Positions 5,733 to 13,209 of a DNA stretch of 24,237 nucleotides are shown in pieces. The notes under the pieces were generated by a model that saw only the letters and a program-made list of their open reading frames with translations, did no database searches and was not told the origin of the DNA. Where the stretch lies: positions 1 through 24,237 of the forward strand of contig JAFGHG010000109.1 of the NCBI GenBank assembly GCA_016939345.1, read 5' to 3'. Within the stretch, counting starts at the first letter, position 1. Each line of letters opens with the position of its first letter. The translations under genes were made by a program, and so were the position numbers. The stretch is from Candidatus Omnitrophota bacterium. Its GTDB lineage: Bacteria > Omnitrophota > Gorgyraeia > Duberdicusellales > 4484-171.

Positions 5733-7736
5733 CTACCGCAGACTTACACCTTGTAACTGGCTTAAAGCCAGCCTGATTCCATTATGACAGCTGTCAACCT
5801 CTTCTGAGTTAAGAGTCTTATCCTGGGACTGGTAAAAGAGCCTTAAAGTAAAAGCTTGGCAACCTTGAGCAATGTCCTTACCTTTATAGAAATCTACTAC
5901 CTGCAGGTCGGTTAAGTAGCTGCCCTTTTGCCTTATTATCTTTTCGATGTCTTTAAATTTTATCTGCCTGCCGATGATTATGCTTATATCACGGGATATC
6001 TCCGGATACGGGCTGAAAGCAGCATAGTTTTTATCGGCTCTTAATTTAATGTAGGCTTCTAAATTCAGCTGGGCAAAGAAAAAGTCCTGCTTGATATCAA
6101 AGCTGTTGCAGATATCTTTATTGACTCTTCCTAAAAATCCTAAGCTGAAGTCTTGAGCAGAAATAACCAAGCCCGGGTTTAAGGCTTCTGCTTCTTGCTG
6201 TTGGATTTTATAGTCGTTTATGCCAAATTCCTTCAGTGATGCTTCAACAGCTCTTTTTAAAAATAAGAAATCAGCTATGTCTCCGGCCAGGCCCAAAGAT
6301 AATACCGTCTCTTCGATGTATCCCCTTGCTTTACGCCTGTAAATATCAGCCAGCTCAAAGAAAGGAAATGTCTCTTTATTGCGGTTTAAATTATACCGCT
6401 GGCATTGAAGCATACCTGAAAGCAAAGAAGCCCTTAAAGCGTTTTCCTGGCTTCGTAAAGGGTTTACTATAGAGATAATATCTTTTTCTTTGAGTTTTTC
6501 CAGTTCTTCCTTGCTTTGCATGCTGTAAGTTATAATTTCTTTAAAGTTATAAAGGGAAAAAAATCGCCGCATCTGGTCTTTTAAGCAATAAAGGCTTCTG
6601 CGTTTGTCTTTTAATAAATCAGCTTCAAAATAACCGGCCAGACAAGGTATTTTTGCTTTTATATTATCGAAACCATAGATACGGGCTACCTCTTCATAAA
6701 TGTCTTCCTTTATTTCAAGGTCAAAACGCTCTAAGGGGGTTTTGACTATAAGATTGCCGGCTTTGCCTTCTTTGACTTGACAGCCAAGAGAAGTTATTAT
6801 TTTTTTTATCCTGGCTGCAGGTATCTGCGAACCCAGATAATCATTAAGCTCATTAATGTTTAGAGGTATAGATATAGACCTGTTATAGGGAGCGCTTCCT
6901 GCACTGGCCATGCCTTTATAAACACCCCCGGCCTTTTTGACTATCAGATCTGCTGCCTCCAAGGAGGCAAACTCAAGATTTCTTGGGCTGACTCTCCTCT
7001 CAAAACGGTAAGAAGATTCTGTATCAAGTCCGGCAGAACGCCTTGAGGCTCTGACTGCAAGGGGAGAAAATACAGCGGCTTCAAGAAAAATGCTTTTTGT
7101 GTTTTGATCTACTTCGGTGTTTTTTGCGCCCATTATACCGGCTAAAGCAATGACTTTTTCCTCGTCAGCTATGACCAGGTTTTTCTCATCAAGAATTCTC
7201 TCTTTATCGTCAAGGCCTAAAAACTTTTCTCCCCTTATGGCCCTGCGTATATATATATTGCCCTTAACCTTGTCGTTGTCAAAAACATGCAGAGGGTTTC
7301 CCCATTTAAGCATGCAATAATTAGTAATATCAACTGCGTCATTGATTGAATTTATCCGGCAGTTTAGGATTTTATCTTTTATCTCTTGAGACGGCTCACC
7401 TATGCTGACCCCTTCAATCAACCTTCCTGTATAATAAGGGCAATCTGACTTGTCCTGGATTATGATCTTCTTCTGTTTAAGGAAGATTTTTTTTCTTTCC
7501 TCTGGCAGTTTAATGGTCAATTTTGAACCAGTAACCGCCGAGGCCTCTCGGGCTATGCCAACAATAGAGAGCCAATCATACCTGTTGGTTGTAACCTCGA
7601 TATCAAATATCCAGTCGCCGGGCACTTTTTCCAGTCCCTCCACTTCCATACCGGCAATGGTAAGAGCCCTGGCCAGCTCGCTGGCTGTACATTCCAATTG
7701 CAGGAACTCTTTCAGAAAATTTAGGCCGAATCTCAT
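5733..7736 (-). CDS. pheT: Phenylalanyl-tRNA synthetase beta subunit, short form without the EMAPII-like domain
   Basis: The beta chain of the alpha2-beta2 synthetase charges tRNA-Phe and edits Tyr-tRNA-Phe. At 667 residues it is over 100 shorter than common bacterial PheT. The N-terminal B1 part (MRFGLNFLKEFL to AGMEVEGLEKV) runs straight into DIEVTTNRYDWLSIVGIARE (about 45-64), so the OB-fold tRNA-binding insertion is missing with no frameshift. The B3/B4 editing region follows, then the B5 and catalytic-like modules. The end (about 570-667) is a ferredoxin-fold anticodon-binding domain starting FSPYPEISRDISIII. It lies 60 bp after pheS. No Shine-Dalgarno precedes the ATG. I see no clear terminator downstream. 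Confidence 0.95.
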   Translation of the reverse strand: MRFGLNFLKEFLQLECTASELARALTIAGMEVEGLEKVPGDWIFDIEVTTNRYDWLSIVGIAREASAVTGSKLTIKLPEERKKIFLKQKKIIIQDKSDCPYYTGRLIEGVSIGEPSQEIKDKILNCRINSINDAVDITNYCMLKWGNPLHVFDNDKVKGNIYIRRAIRGEKFLGLDDKERILDEKNLVIADEEKVIALAGIMGAKNTEVDQNTKSIFLEAAVFSPLAVRASRRSAGLDTESSYRFERRVSPRNLEFASLEAADLIVKKAGGVYKGMASAGSAPYNRSISIPLNINELNDYLGSQIPAARIKKIITSLGCQVKEGKAGNLIVKTPLERFDLEIKEDIYEEVARIYGFDNIKAKIPCLAGYFEADLLKDKRRSLYCLKDQMRRFFSLYNFKEIITYSMQSKEELEKLKEKDIISIVNPLRSQENALRASLLSGMLQCQRYNLNRNKETFPFFELADIYRRKARGYIEETVLSLGLAGDIADFLFLKRAVEASLKEFGINDYKIQQQEAEALNPGLVISAQDFSLGFLGRVNKDICNSFDIKQDFFFAQLNLEAYIKLRADKNYAAFSPYPEISRDISIIIGRQIKFKDIEKIIRQKGSYLTDLQVVDFYKGKDIAQGCQAFTLRLFYQSQDKTLNSEEVDSCHNGIRLALSQLQGVSLR

Positions 7737-7796
7737 TTTTTTAGCCGATTGTTAATAGCTGTTAAAAAATAATTTTTTCCTTAGCGCCCAACATAA

Positions 7797-8831
7797 TCAG
7801 AATTGATTTAAAAAACGCACGTCGTTTTCGTAAAACAACCTTATATCATTAATCCGGTATTTAAGCATGGCTATGCGCTCAACCCCCATACCAAAAGCAA
7901 AACCTTTGTATTTTTTAGGGTCGATGCCGCAGGCCGACAGGACATTTGGGTGTATCATTCCGCAGCCCAGTATTTCCAGCCAGCCTTTATCTTTACAAAT
8001 ACTGCATTTTTTTTCTTTTTCCTTTTTCTGCCCGCAGATTATACAGGATAAATCGACTTCGGCAGATGGCTCTGTAAAAGGAAAAAAATGAGGCCGAAAG
8101 CGCAAATTAACATCAGGAGAAAAAAACTCCTGGGCAAATCTTAATAAAACTCCCTTTAGATCAGCAAAGCTTATGTTTTGGCTTACAGCAAAGCCTTCGA
8201 TCTGATGAAACATAAAAGAATGGGTCGCATCTACCTCATCGGGCCTGTAGACTCTTCCCGGCGATATAACTGCCATCGGAGGCTTATACTGCTGCATGAT
8301 CCTTATCTGAGAAGGAGAAGTGTGGCAGCGCAGCAGGCTCTTGCCTTTATCTTTATCCTGCTGGATATCAAGATAAAAGGTGTCGAAAGAATCACGTGAA
8401 GGGTGGTCATCGGGAAAATTCAAAGCAGTAAAATTATGCCATTCATCCTCTATTTCTTTACCCTCAAGAGTTACAAAACCCAAGCCCTCAAATATCGAAC
8501 ATATAGCCTGGTTAACCGATGAAAGGACATGAACAGAGCCTGTATCGACCTTTGCCGAAGGAAAGGTTAGATCGAAATCGGAATCTTTAGCCTTTAACTT
8601 TCTGGCTTTTTCCTCTATTATCGAAGCAATCCGCAGCTTAAATTTATTGAGGTTCATGCCCCAGAGACCTTTTTCTTCATTGCTTAAATTAGGTATCTGG
8701 GAAAAAAGGCTGCTTAAAAGAGACTTCCTGCCTAAATATTTTACCTTAAGCTCCTGGATGTCTTCTTCCGAAGAAATGCTGCAGCAGTCTTGATTAAATT
8801 CCTCTTCTAACTTCTTTAGTTGCTCTTGCAT
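7797..8831 (-). CDS. pheS: Phenylalanyl-tRNA synthetase alpha subunit
   Basis: This is the catalytic chain of PheRS, 344 residues, of normal length. An N-terminal coiled coil (about 1-80) is followed by the class II catalytic core. That core contains DTFYL, LLRCHTSPSQIR, PGRVYRPDEVDATHSFMFHQIEG, RPHFFPFTEPS (246-256) and motif 3, FAFGMGVERIAML. Cysteines 263, 266, 276 and 279 (CIIC...CSIC) form the usual zinc-like knuckle, with a lysine-rich linker slightly longer than common. It pairs with PheT encoded just downstream. Here the gene follows the trk cassette, not rplT directly. Confidence 0.97.
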   Translation of the reverse strand: MQEQLKKLEEEFNQDCCSISSEEDIQELKVKYLGRKSLLSSLFSQIPNLSNEEKGLWGMNLNKFKLRIASIIEEKARKLKAKDSDFDLTFPSAKVDTGSVHVLSSVNQAICSIFEGLGFVTLEGKEIEDEWHNFTALNFPDDHPSRDSFDTFYLDIQQDKDKGKSLLRCHTSPSQIRIMQQYKPPMAVISPGRVYRPDEVDATHSFMFHQIEGFAVSQNISFADLKGVLLRFAQEFFSPDVNLRFRPHFFPFTEPSAEVDLSCIICGQKKEKEKKCSICKDKGWLEILGCGMIHPNVLSACGIDPKKYKGFAFGMGVERIAMLKYRINDIRLFYENDVRFLNQF

Positions 8832-8850
8832 ATTAAAAAAATAACAAAAA

Positions 8851-9345
8851 CTATTTTTTAGACCTGTGCCGTTCTTTTATAAAATATATCAGGGACATTG
8901 TCAAGCAAATCAAAAGAAGAAATATGGCCAGGTTTCTTTTAAGGTCGGAGACCAAATCGTATGTTTTGACTCCGCTGCTTATAATCTCTAACTGATTCAA
9001 ATGTAAATCGCTTGTCTGGTGCAGGGGGCAATTAGCGTTAAAGGTTCCTTTTACTTTGATAAAATCTCCTTTTTGCCCATAGCCTCCCCAGTGGGTTATA
9101 TCTTTGATTTTCTTCTCATCGATTAAAAACACCCCCAGATGGTTGTTTCCGGAAGAGATGTTTATCCATATCCCTTTATCGGATTTTAGAGGCGAGCCAA
9201 TAACTTCACCATAAACTTCTATTTCTTTAGCATCAAAATCGCCTACCCGGGAAAACAACTCCGATAGCGAAACACTTTGAGCCTGTGCATTAAAGCTCAA
9301 AAAAACAATTCCCAGATAAAAAATCAATTTGAAAATCTTCATCAT
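8851..9345 (-). CDS. Exported OB-fold-like protein with C-terminal membrane anchor
   Basis: I do not recognise a named family with certainty. The 164-residue product has an N-terminal signal peptide (basic MMKIFK, hydrophobic core, AQA at about 20-23). A beta-rich domain with OB-fold character follows (IEVYGEVIGSPL, GIWINISSGNNHLGVFL, KGDFIKVKGTFN). Then comes NCPLHQTSDLHLNQLEI and a C-terminal membrane helix (about 138-156) followed by KERHRSKK. The domain should therefore sit outside the cytoplasmic membrane, tethered to it. The ATGA overlap of 4 bp with trkH argues for co-translation and a link to K+ transport or the envelope, but this is inference. Either of two adjacent ATG codons could start it. 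Confidence 0.7.
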   Translation of the reverse strand: MMKIFKLIFYLGIVFLSFNAQAQSVSLSELFSRVGDFDAKEIEVYGEVIGSPLKSDKGIWINISSGNNHLGVFLIDEKKIKDITHWGGYGQKGDFIKVKGTFNANCPLHQTSDLHLNQLEIISSGVKTYDLVSDLKRNLAIFLLLICLTMSLIYFIKERHRSKK

Positions 9346-10829
9346 TTCCTAAATAAAGAGATAACAAAACCCAGGGAAACAAAAATCGATATAAACTCAA
9401 GTCTTCCTGCCCACATCTGAAATATGTATACCAGCTTAAGAAGCAAAGGCATATCGACATTTGTTATGCCTGCTGATAAACCCACATTGGCAGTAGCTGA
9501 AACAGACTCAAACAAAGAATGCAAGGGCGGATAACCCAGGACAATGCCTACTATTGCCCCGGCTATATAAGTAAAGATGAAAAAAAAGAAAAATACGTAA
9601 GCCTCTTTTATTCGTTTATCAGAGAGAATCAATTCCTGCAGATGGTGCAGCCTGTCCTTATAAACTGCCTTGAAAGGCATCATCCAGCGCTTGACCTCTA
9701 TAAACATAGTTTTGAAGATTATGCCTAAGCGCATCAGCTTGATTCCTCCGGTGGTCGAGCATACGCCTCCGCCGATCATCATGGCAAAAATGACCATGAT
9801 TAGACCTAGCGAGCTGAAACGGTTTAAGCCGGCATCGGCCAAATTGCTGAAGCCGCATCCGCTGTGAGCAGAAATCAGCTGATAAAATCCCTGCCTGAAG
9901 GCTGCAAGGCTTGAAAAATTATGCTTAAAAGAAATATAAAGAAAAATGGTCAGAAAAATAATACTGAAAACAAATGTTCTGATCTCAAAATTCCTAAAGA
10001 TTTCTTTTTTATTTTTATGCCAGAGCCAAAAGTGGAGGTTAAAATTTATTGCCCCAAAAATCATAAATATCATTGTGGCTATTTCTAAAGGAAAACTGTG
10101 ATAAAAAGCTATATTCTGAGCCTGAGGGGCGAAACCTCCTGTATCAAAGGCGGCAAAAAACAGCCAGAGAGAATGAAATAGTGAGGTGTCTATCTTTAAA
10201 CCCTGTCTATACAAAATTATGAAAAAGGTAATCAAGCCCAGAATCATATAGATAAAACTCACCTTCCAGATAAAACGGGCTGTACCGATAACATTAGGCA
10301 GGATTTTCTCCTGCCGGGCTTCACCTACATAAAAGCCTAAAGCCACCGAACGGGCTCTGGTTAAAATTGAGAGGCTGGCCAAAATAATACCCTGGCCGCC
10401 GATAAACATGGTAAGGTGGCGCCACATATTATGAGCGTAAGATAAGTGGTCAAGGTCCTGAACCAGTACCAGGCCGGTAGTGGCAAAACCGCTCATTGCC
10501 TCAAACCAGGCATCTATAAAAGAGCGAAAATGTGAAGAAAGATATAGAGGTACTGCCCCAAGCAGCGAGAAGGCAAGCCAACCGATACTTACAGTAAAAA
10601 AAGCATGTACCCAGCCGATTTCTTTTTTTATGGGGAAAAAAGCTGTAAGGCCAAAGCCGATAAAAGCGCTTATAGAAAAACCGATGAGAAAATCATAGAA
10701 AGGCGAAGATTCGTTTTTAAACAAGGCTACGATAAGAGGGATAAGCATAAAAAAACTTAAACCCAGAATAAGCTTACCCAGCATATTCAAGATAACAGAA
10801 AAGTCCTTTTTATCAGGAGAGATAATCAT
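9342..10829 (-). CDS. trkH: TrkH-family potassium uptake channel subunit
   Basis: This integral membrane pore of the Trk/Ktr/HKT superfamily has about 495 residues. Four pore-loop repeats carry the selectivity-filter glycines: GFATTGLVL, AFDTGGFAPQ, HSGCGFSNLADAG and SATANVGLSAG. A conserved GGVCSTTGGIKLMR segment precedes the fourth repeat. I chose the ATG at 10829 (MIISPDKKDFS). A longer frame beginning with TTG at 10887-10889 is possible, but its extra residues overlap the micropeptide gene in another frame. No Shine-Dalgarno is visible; the start lies 11 nt after the micropeptide stop, so re-initiation is plausible. The cytosolic gating partner TrkA is encoded upstream. Confidence 0.95.
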   Translation of the reverse strand: MIISPDKKDFSVILNMLGKLILGLSFFMLIPLIVALFKNESSPFYDFLIGFSISAFIGFGLTAFFPIKKEIGWVHAFFTVSIGWLAFSLLGAVPLYLSSHFRSFIDAWFEAMSGFATTGLVLVQDLDHLSYAHNMWRHLTMFIGGQGIILASLSILTRARSVALGFYVGEARQEKILPNVIGTARFIWKVSFIYMILGLITFFIILYRQGLKIDTSLFHSLWLFFAAFDTGGFAPQAQNIAFYHSFPLEIATMIFMIFGAINFNLHFWLWHKNKKEIFRNFEIRTFVFSIIFLTIFLYISFKHNFSSLAAFRQGFYQLISAHSGCGFSNLADAGLNRFSSLGLIMVIFAMMIGGGVCSTTGGIKLMRLGIIFKTMFIEVKRWMMPFKAVYKDRLHHLQELILSDKRIKEAYVFFFFFIFTYIAGAIVGIVLGYPPLHSLFESVSATANVGLSAGITNVDMPLLLKLVYIFQMWAGRLEFISIFVSLGFVISLFRK

Positions 10830-10840
10830 TATTTTAGATA

Positions 10841-10927
10841 TTAAAAGATTAGGGAAAGAAGGTATCCAAGCCCGATAACAAAAAGGCAAAAGATTATTTC
10901 AGTCACTATTCCTAGAACTACTTTCAT
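10841..10927 (-). CDS. Single-pass membrane micropeptide between trkA and trkH (28 aa)
   Basis: A complete ATG-to-TAA frame codes for 28 residues beginning MKVVLGIVTEIIF and ending GLGYLLSLIF. Apart from one Lys at position 2 and one Glu at position 10, it is almost wholly hydrophobic and would form one transmembrane helix with its N terminus likely inside. It sits 29 nt after trkA and 11 nt before trkH on the same strand. Only a weak GAGA lies upstream as ribosome site. KdpF, a roughly 30-residue helix encoded at the head of kdpABC, offers a precedent for a micropeptide stabilising a K+ transporter. Relation to KdpF is analogy only. It is too short for ordinary gene finders. Confidence 0.55.
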   Translation of the reverse strand: MKVVLGIVTEIIFCLFVIGLGYLLSLIF

Positions 10928-10956
10928 CTTATTCTCATTAAGGGACTTTATCTATA

Positions 10957-11622
10957 TTATATTTTGCCGATGAGAGCTTTGATCAGATCTTTTTCCACGT
11001 CGATCAAGGTGGCGGCAATTATCTCATCACCTGGTAAGATCTCGGTAGATCCATAAGGAATAATAATGTCTGGTCCGCGGATAATCGAAACCAGAACCGA
11101 ATTAGGCGGAAGCTTGATGTCTTTCAAAGACTTATTGGCAACAGGAGACTCTTCAGGTATGTCTACTCTTACTATAGATAAACGCCCCTTTTTGATACTA
11201 AGAAGGCTCATAACATCGGTGAATGAGGCTTCTTCTTCTACTATCCTGGCGATGATAGAGGTAGAGTCAACAGGATTATCAACCTCCATATACTTATATA
11301 AAGGTATATGCTTGGGATCATTTACTCTGGCCACTGTTCTCTTTATCCCGAATAATTCTTTGGCCAGGTGGCAGATAATAATATTATCCTCGTCGGTAGC
11401 GGCTGCACTCACACAAACATCTGCTTTTTCAAGTTTGGCTTCACGTAAAATCTCCGGGTAAGTAGCATCACCGGCTATTATCATGACCCCTTTGAGCTCA
11501 CCGGCTAATTTATTGCAGAGGCTCTCGTTTTTATCGATAAGGCAGATCCTGTGATTATCCTCATTTAGTTTTTTAGCTAAAACCAATCCCAGTCTTCCTG
11601 CGCCGGCTATTACTATATACAT
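10957..11622 (-). CDS. trkA: TrkA-family potassium channel regulator (RCK_N plus RCK_C)
   Basis: This cytosolic gating subunit for TrkH has 221 residues, the KtrA/short-TrkA length. An N-terminal Rossmann domain binds nucleotide: MYIVIAGAGRLG (glycines 7-12), LIDKNE with the acidic residue at the end of beta 2, and AGDATYPEILREA. An RCK_C domain follows (about 140-221: LSIVRVDIPEESPVANKSL to LPGDEIIAATL). NAD(H), ATP/ADP or cyclic nucleotides are the known ligands; sequence does not say which. It is transcribed after the RCK_N-only gene and before the micropeptide and trkH. Confidence 0.93.
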   Translation of the reverse strand: MYIVIAGAGRLGLVLAKKLNEDNHRICLIDKNESLCNKLAGELKGVMIIAGDATYPEILREAKLEKADVCVSAAATDEDNIIICHLAKELFGIKRTVARVNDPKHIPLYKYMEVDNPVDSTSIIARIVEEEASFTDVMSLLSIKKGRLSIVRVDIPEESPVANKSLKDIKLPPNSVLVSIIRGPDIIIPYGSTEILPGDEIIAATLIDVEKDLIKALIGKI

Positions 11623-11642
11623 AATTTTTTAGTTGCTATGCC

Positions 11643-12038
11643 TTAAGAAATAAAACCTCGCAAGACCTCTACCATAAGGCTTGTGCGGTTTATTATTTCC
11701 AGGCCTTCCTCTTGAAATATCTTCTCTTTGGTCGAATCGTTGACCTGTAATATTACCTGTCTAACCCCGTACTTTCTCCTTACTACCTTGCTCACTACTA
11801 GATTAAGATTATCGTTGCCGGTAAGTAAAAATACTATGTCAGCCTCCTTAACCCCTGCTTTTTCAAGAGTGGTTGTGTCCATGGCATCGGCCCAGATTTT
11901 TTTTCCGTTAAAATCATCACCAAGGGTATCTAGGCTTCTCAAGCTCTTATCAACCACCACAACATTCTCGCTTCTGGAAAGATCCAGAGCAAGACCCTTG
12001 CCGCTTTTGCCGCAACCAATAATCAGAATATACTTCAT
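11643..12038 (-). CDS. Stand-alone RCK_N (TrkA-N) NAD-binding protein
   Basis: This 131-residue protein consists only of the Rossmann-fold RCK_N domain. IIGCGKSGKG (7-15) is the dinucleotide loop, VVVDKS ends beta 2, WADAMD matches the conserved GDA..., and DIVFLLTGNDNLNLVV matches the AVxxTxxDxxN helix. There is no RCK_C domain. It starts 4 bp after the rplT stop, so its translation is probably coupled to the ribosomal genes, and it precedes full TrkA by 20 bp. It may form a mixed RCK ring with TrkA or act as an extra sensor. Truncation by decay seems unlikely because the domain is intact and ends cleanly. Confidence 0.85.
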   Translation of the reverse strand: MKYILIIGCGKSGKGLALDLSRSENVVVVDKSLRSLDTLGDDFNGKKIWADAMDTTTLEKAGVKEADIVFLLTGNDNLNLVVSKVVRRKYGVRQVILQVNDSTKEKIFQEEGLEIINRTSLMVEVLRGFIS

Positions 12039-12042
12039 AATT

Positions 12043-12384
12043 CTATTTGACTGCTTCTACTATTTTATCAAAAACTTCAGGATATTCCGAAGCTATTTTA
12101 GCCAGGATATCCCTGGACAGCATCACTTCTTTTTTCTTTAACTGGTGGATAAAATCTTTGTAAACAGTTCCTCTTTCGTTTAGCGCAGCATTTATGCGGG
12201 TTATCCACAAAGATTTAAATATGCGCTTTTTAGTTCTGCGGTCCCGGTAGGCATAATTTCCCGCCCGGCGTAATGTCTCTAAAGCCCGGCGGTATCTCCT
12301 TGAGCGGTCTCCCCAGTACCCCCTGGCGGCCTTCATTACCTTTTTTCTTCTTTTACGAGATGCTACTGAATGGCTTGTTTTCAT
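12043..12384 (-). CDS. rplT: 50S ribosomal protein L20
   Basis: The 113-residue product is basic and close to the usual 115-119 residues. GYWGDRSRRYRRA and YAYRDRRTKKRIFKSLWITRINAAL are the diagnostic L20 stretches. L20 binds 23S rRNA early in assembly and, in E. coli and Bacillus, represses its own operon by binding the leader. A good Shine-Dalgarno (AGGAGAAA) precedes the ATG. The gene is third in the infC-rpmI-rplT group. Confidence 0.98.
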   Translation of the reverse strand: MKTSHSVASRKRRKKVMKAARGYWGDRSRRYRRALETLRRAGNYAYRDRRTKKRIFKSLWITRINAALNERGTVYKDFIHQLKKKEVMLSRDILAKIASEYPEVFDKIVEAVK

Positions 12385-12403
12385 TGTTTTTCTCCTGTTA
12401 TGC

Positions 12404-12604
12404 TTAATATGAATAAGGTAAAGCTCTGCGAATCAGTTTCCTGTCGGCTTCTGTTACTACATTTCTTTTTCTAAGCTTTCGTTTTCTTTTCTGGGTCTTA
12501 GAACTTAAGAGGTGCCTGCGGCCGGCTTTTGAACGAAGAGCTTTTTTCTTCTTTGTAACTTTTACTCTTTTAGCTATTGATTTTCTTGTTTTCAGTTTCG
12601 GCAT
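12404..12604 (-). CDS. rpmI: 50S ribosomal protein L35
   Basis: The 66-residue, very basic protein has the standard start MPKLKTRKSIAKR and the conserved GRRHLLSSKTQKRKRKL and RRALPY segments. Its Shine-Dalgarno is AAAGGAGA. It sits between infC and rplT with gaps of 35 and 19 bp, as in most bacteria. Confidence 0.98.
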   Translation of the reverse strand: MPKLKTRKSIAKRVKVTKKKKALRSKAGRRHLLSSKTQKRKRKLRKRNVVTEADRKLIRRALPYSY

Positions 12605-12639
12605 GCTTTCTCCTTTGCTTAAACTTATATCTATTATAC

Positions 12640-13143
12640 CTATTTAGGGCTTAAGACTAAAACCAGTGTCTTGCCGAGCATATGGGGCTCTCTGTCCACT
12701 CTGCCTACATTCTCGATGTCTTTGAGGAGCTTGTCTATAATTTTATTTCCTATGTCCTTGTGAGCTATCTCTCTTCCCCGATACCACATACGTATCCTGA
12801 CTTTATGCTTTTTTTCCAGAAACTCTTTTATGTGTTTAAGCTTTACCTCATAATCATGGTTGTCTATGTTAGGCCTCATCCTGACCTCTTTAAGCTGGGC
12901 CTGCTTCTGGTGTTTTTTTATCTCTTTCTCTCTCTTCTCCTGCTCATATTTATATTTTGAAAAGTCTATTATTCTGCATACTGAAGGATTAGCCTGAGGA
13001 GCGACCTCAACCAAATCAAGGTCATATTCCTCTGCTTTTTTTAGCGCGATTTCCCGGGGGAAAACTCCCAACTGCTCCCCTTCAGGGCCGACGACACGCA
13101 CTGTCTTAGCAAAAATCCTTTCATTTACTCTGACATATTTCAC
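12640..13143 (-). CDS. infC: Translation initiation factor IF-3
   Basis: The 167-residue IF-3 binds the 30S subunit and proofreads start codon and initiator tRNA. The N domain holds VRVNERIFAKTVRVVGPEGEQLG, the linker is the usual lysine- and glutamate-rich helix, and the C domain has RPNIDNHDYEVKLKHI and VRIRMWYRGREIAH. The start is GTG, fixed by a strong Shine-Dalgarno (AAAGGAGG, 9 nt upstream) and by the family's N terminus. It is thus an ordinary start, unlike the AUU used for autocontrol in E. coli. A strong hairpin sits directly ahead of the ribosome site. Confidence 0.97.
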   Translation of the reverse strand: MKYVRVNERIFAKTVRVVGPEGEQLGVFPREIALKKAEEYDLDLVEVAPQANPSVCRIIDFSKYKYEQEKREKEIKKHQKQAQLKEVRMRPNIDNHDYEVKLKHIKEFLEKKHKVRIRMWYRGREIAHKDIGNKIIDKLLKDIENVGRVDREPHMLGKTLVLVLSPK

Positions 13144-13162
13144 CTAGATTCGCCTCCTTTTT

Positions 13163-13199
13163 GATATCAGCTGCCTAATAATATTCAGGCTCTGATATC
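13163..13199 (-). promoter_or_regulatory. Leader hairpin just before the infC ribosome binding site
   Basis: On the minus strand GATATCAG (13199-13192) pairs perfectly with CTGATATC (13170-13163). An inner GCCT (13190-13187) pairs with AGGC (13176-13173) around a 10-nt AT-rich loop. The stem ends immediately before AAAAAGGAGG. No T run follows, so it is not a terminator. It could be a binding site for L20 (which represses this operon in other bacteria), a processing site, or a device controlling IF-3 translation. Confidence 0.55.
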
Positions 13200-13209
13200 T
13201 TGTTAAATA

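Noticed and set aside
10830..10889. TTG start at 10889 for trkH, adding 20 residues
   Set aside because: The added segment is not like TrkH N termini, has no ribosome site, and lies over the micropeptide frame. ATG at 10829 fits better, though this is not proven.
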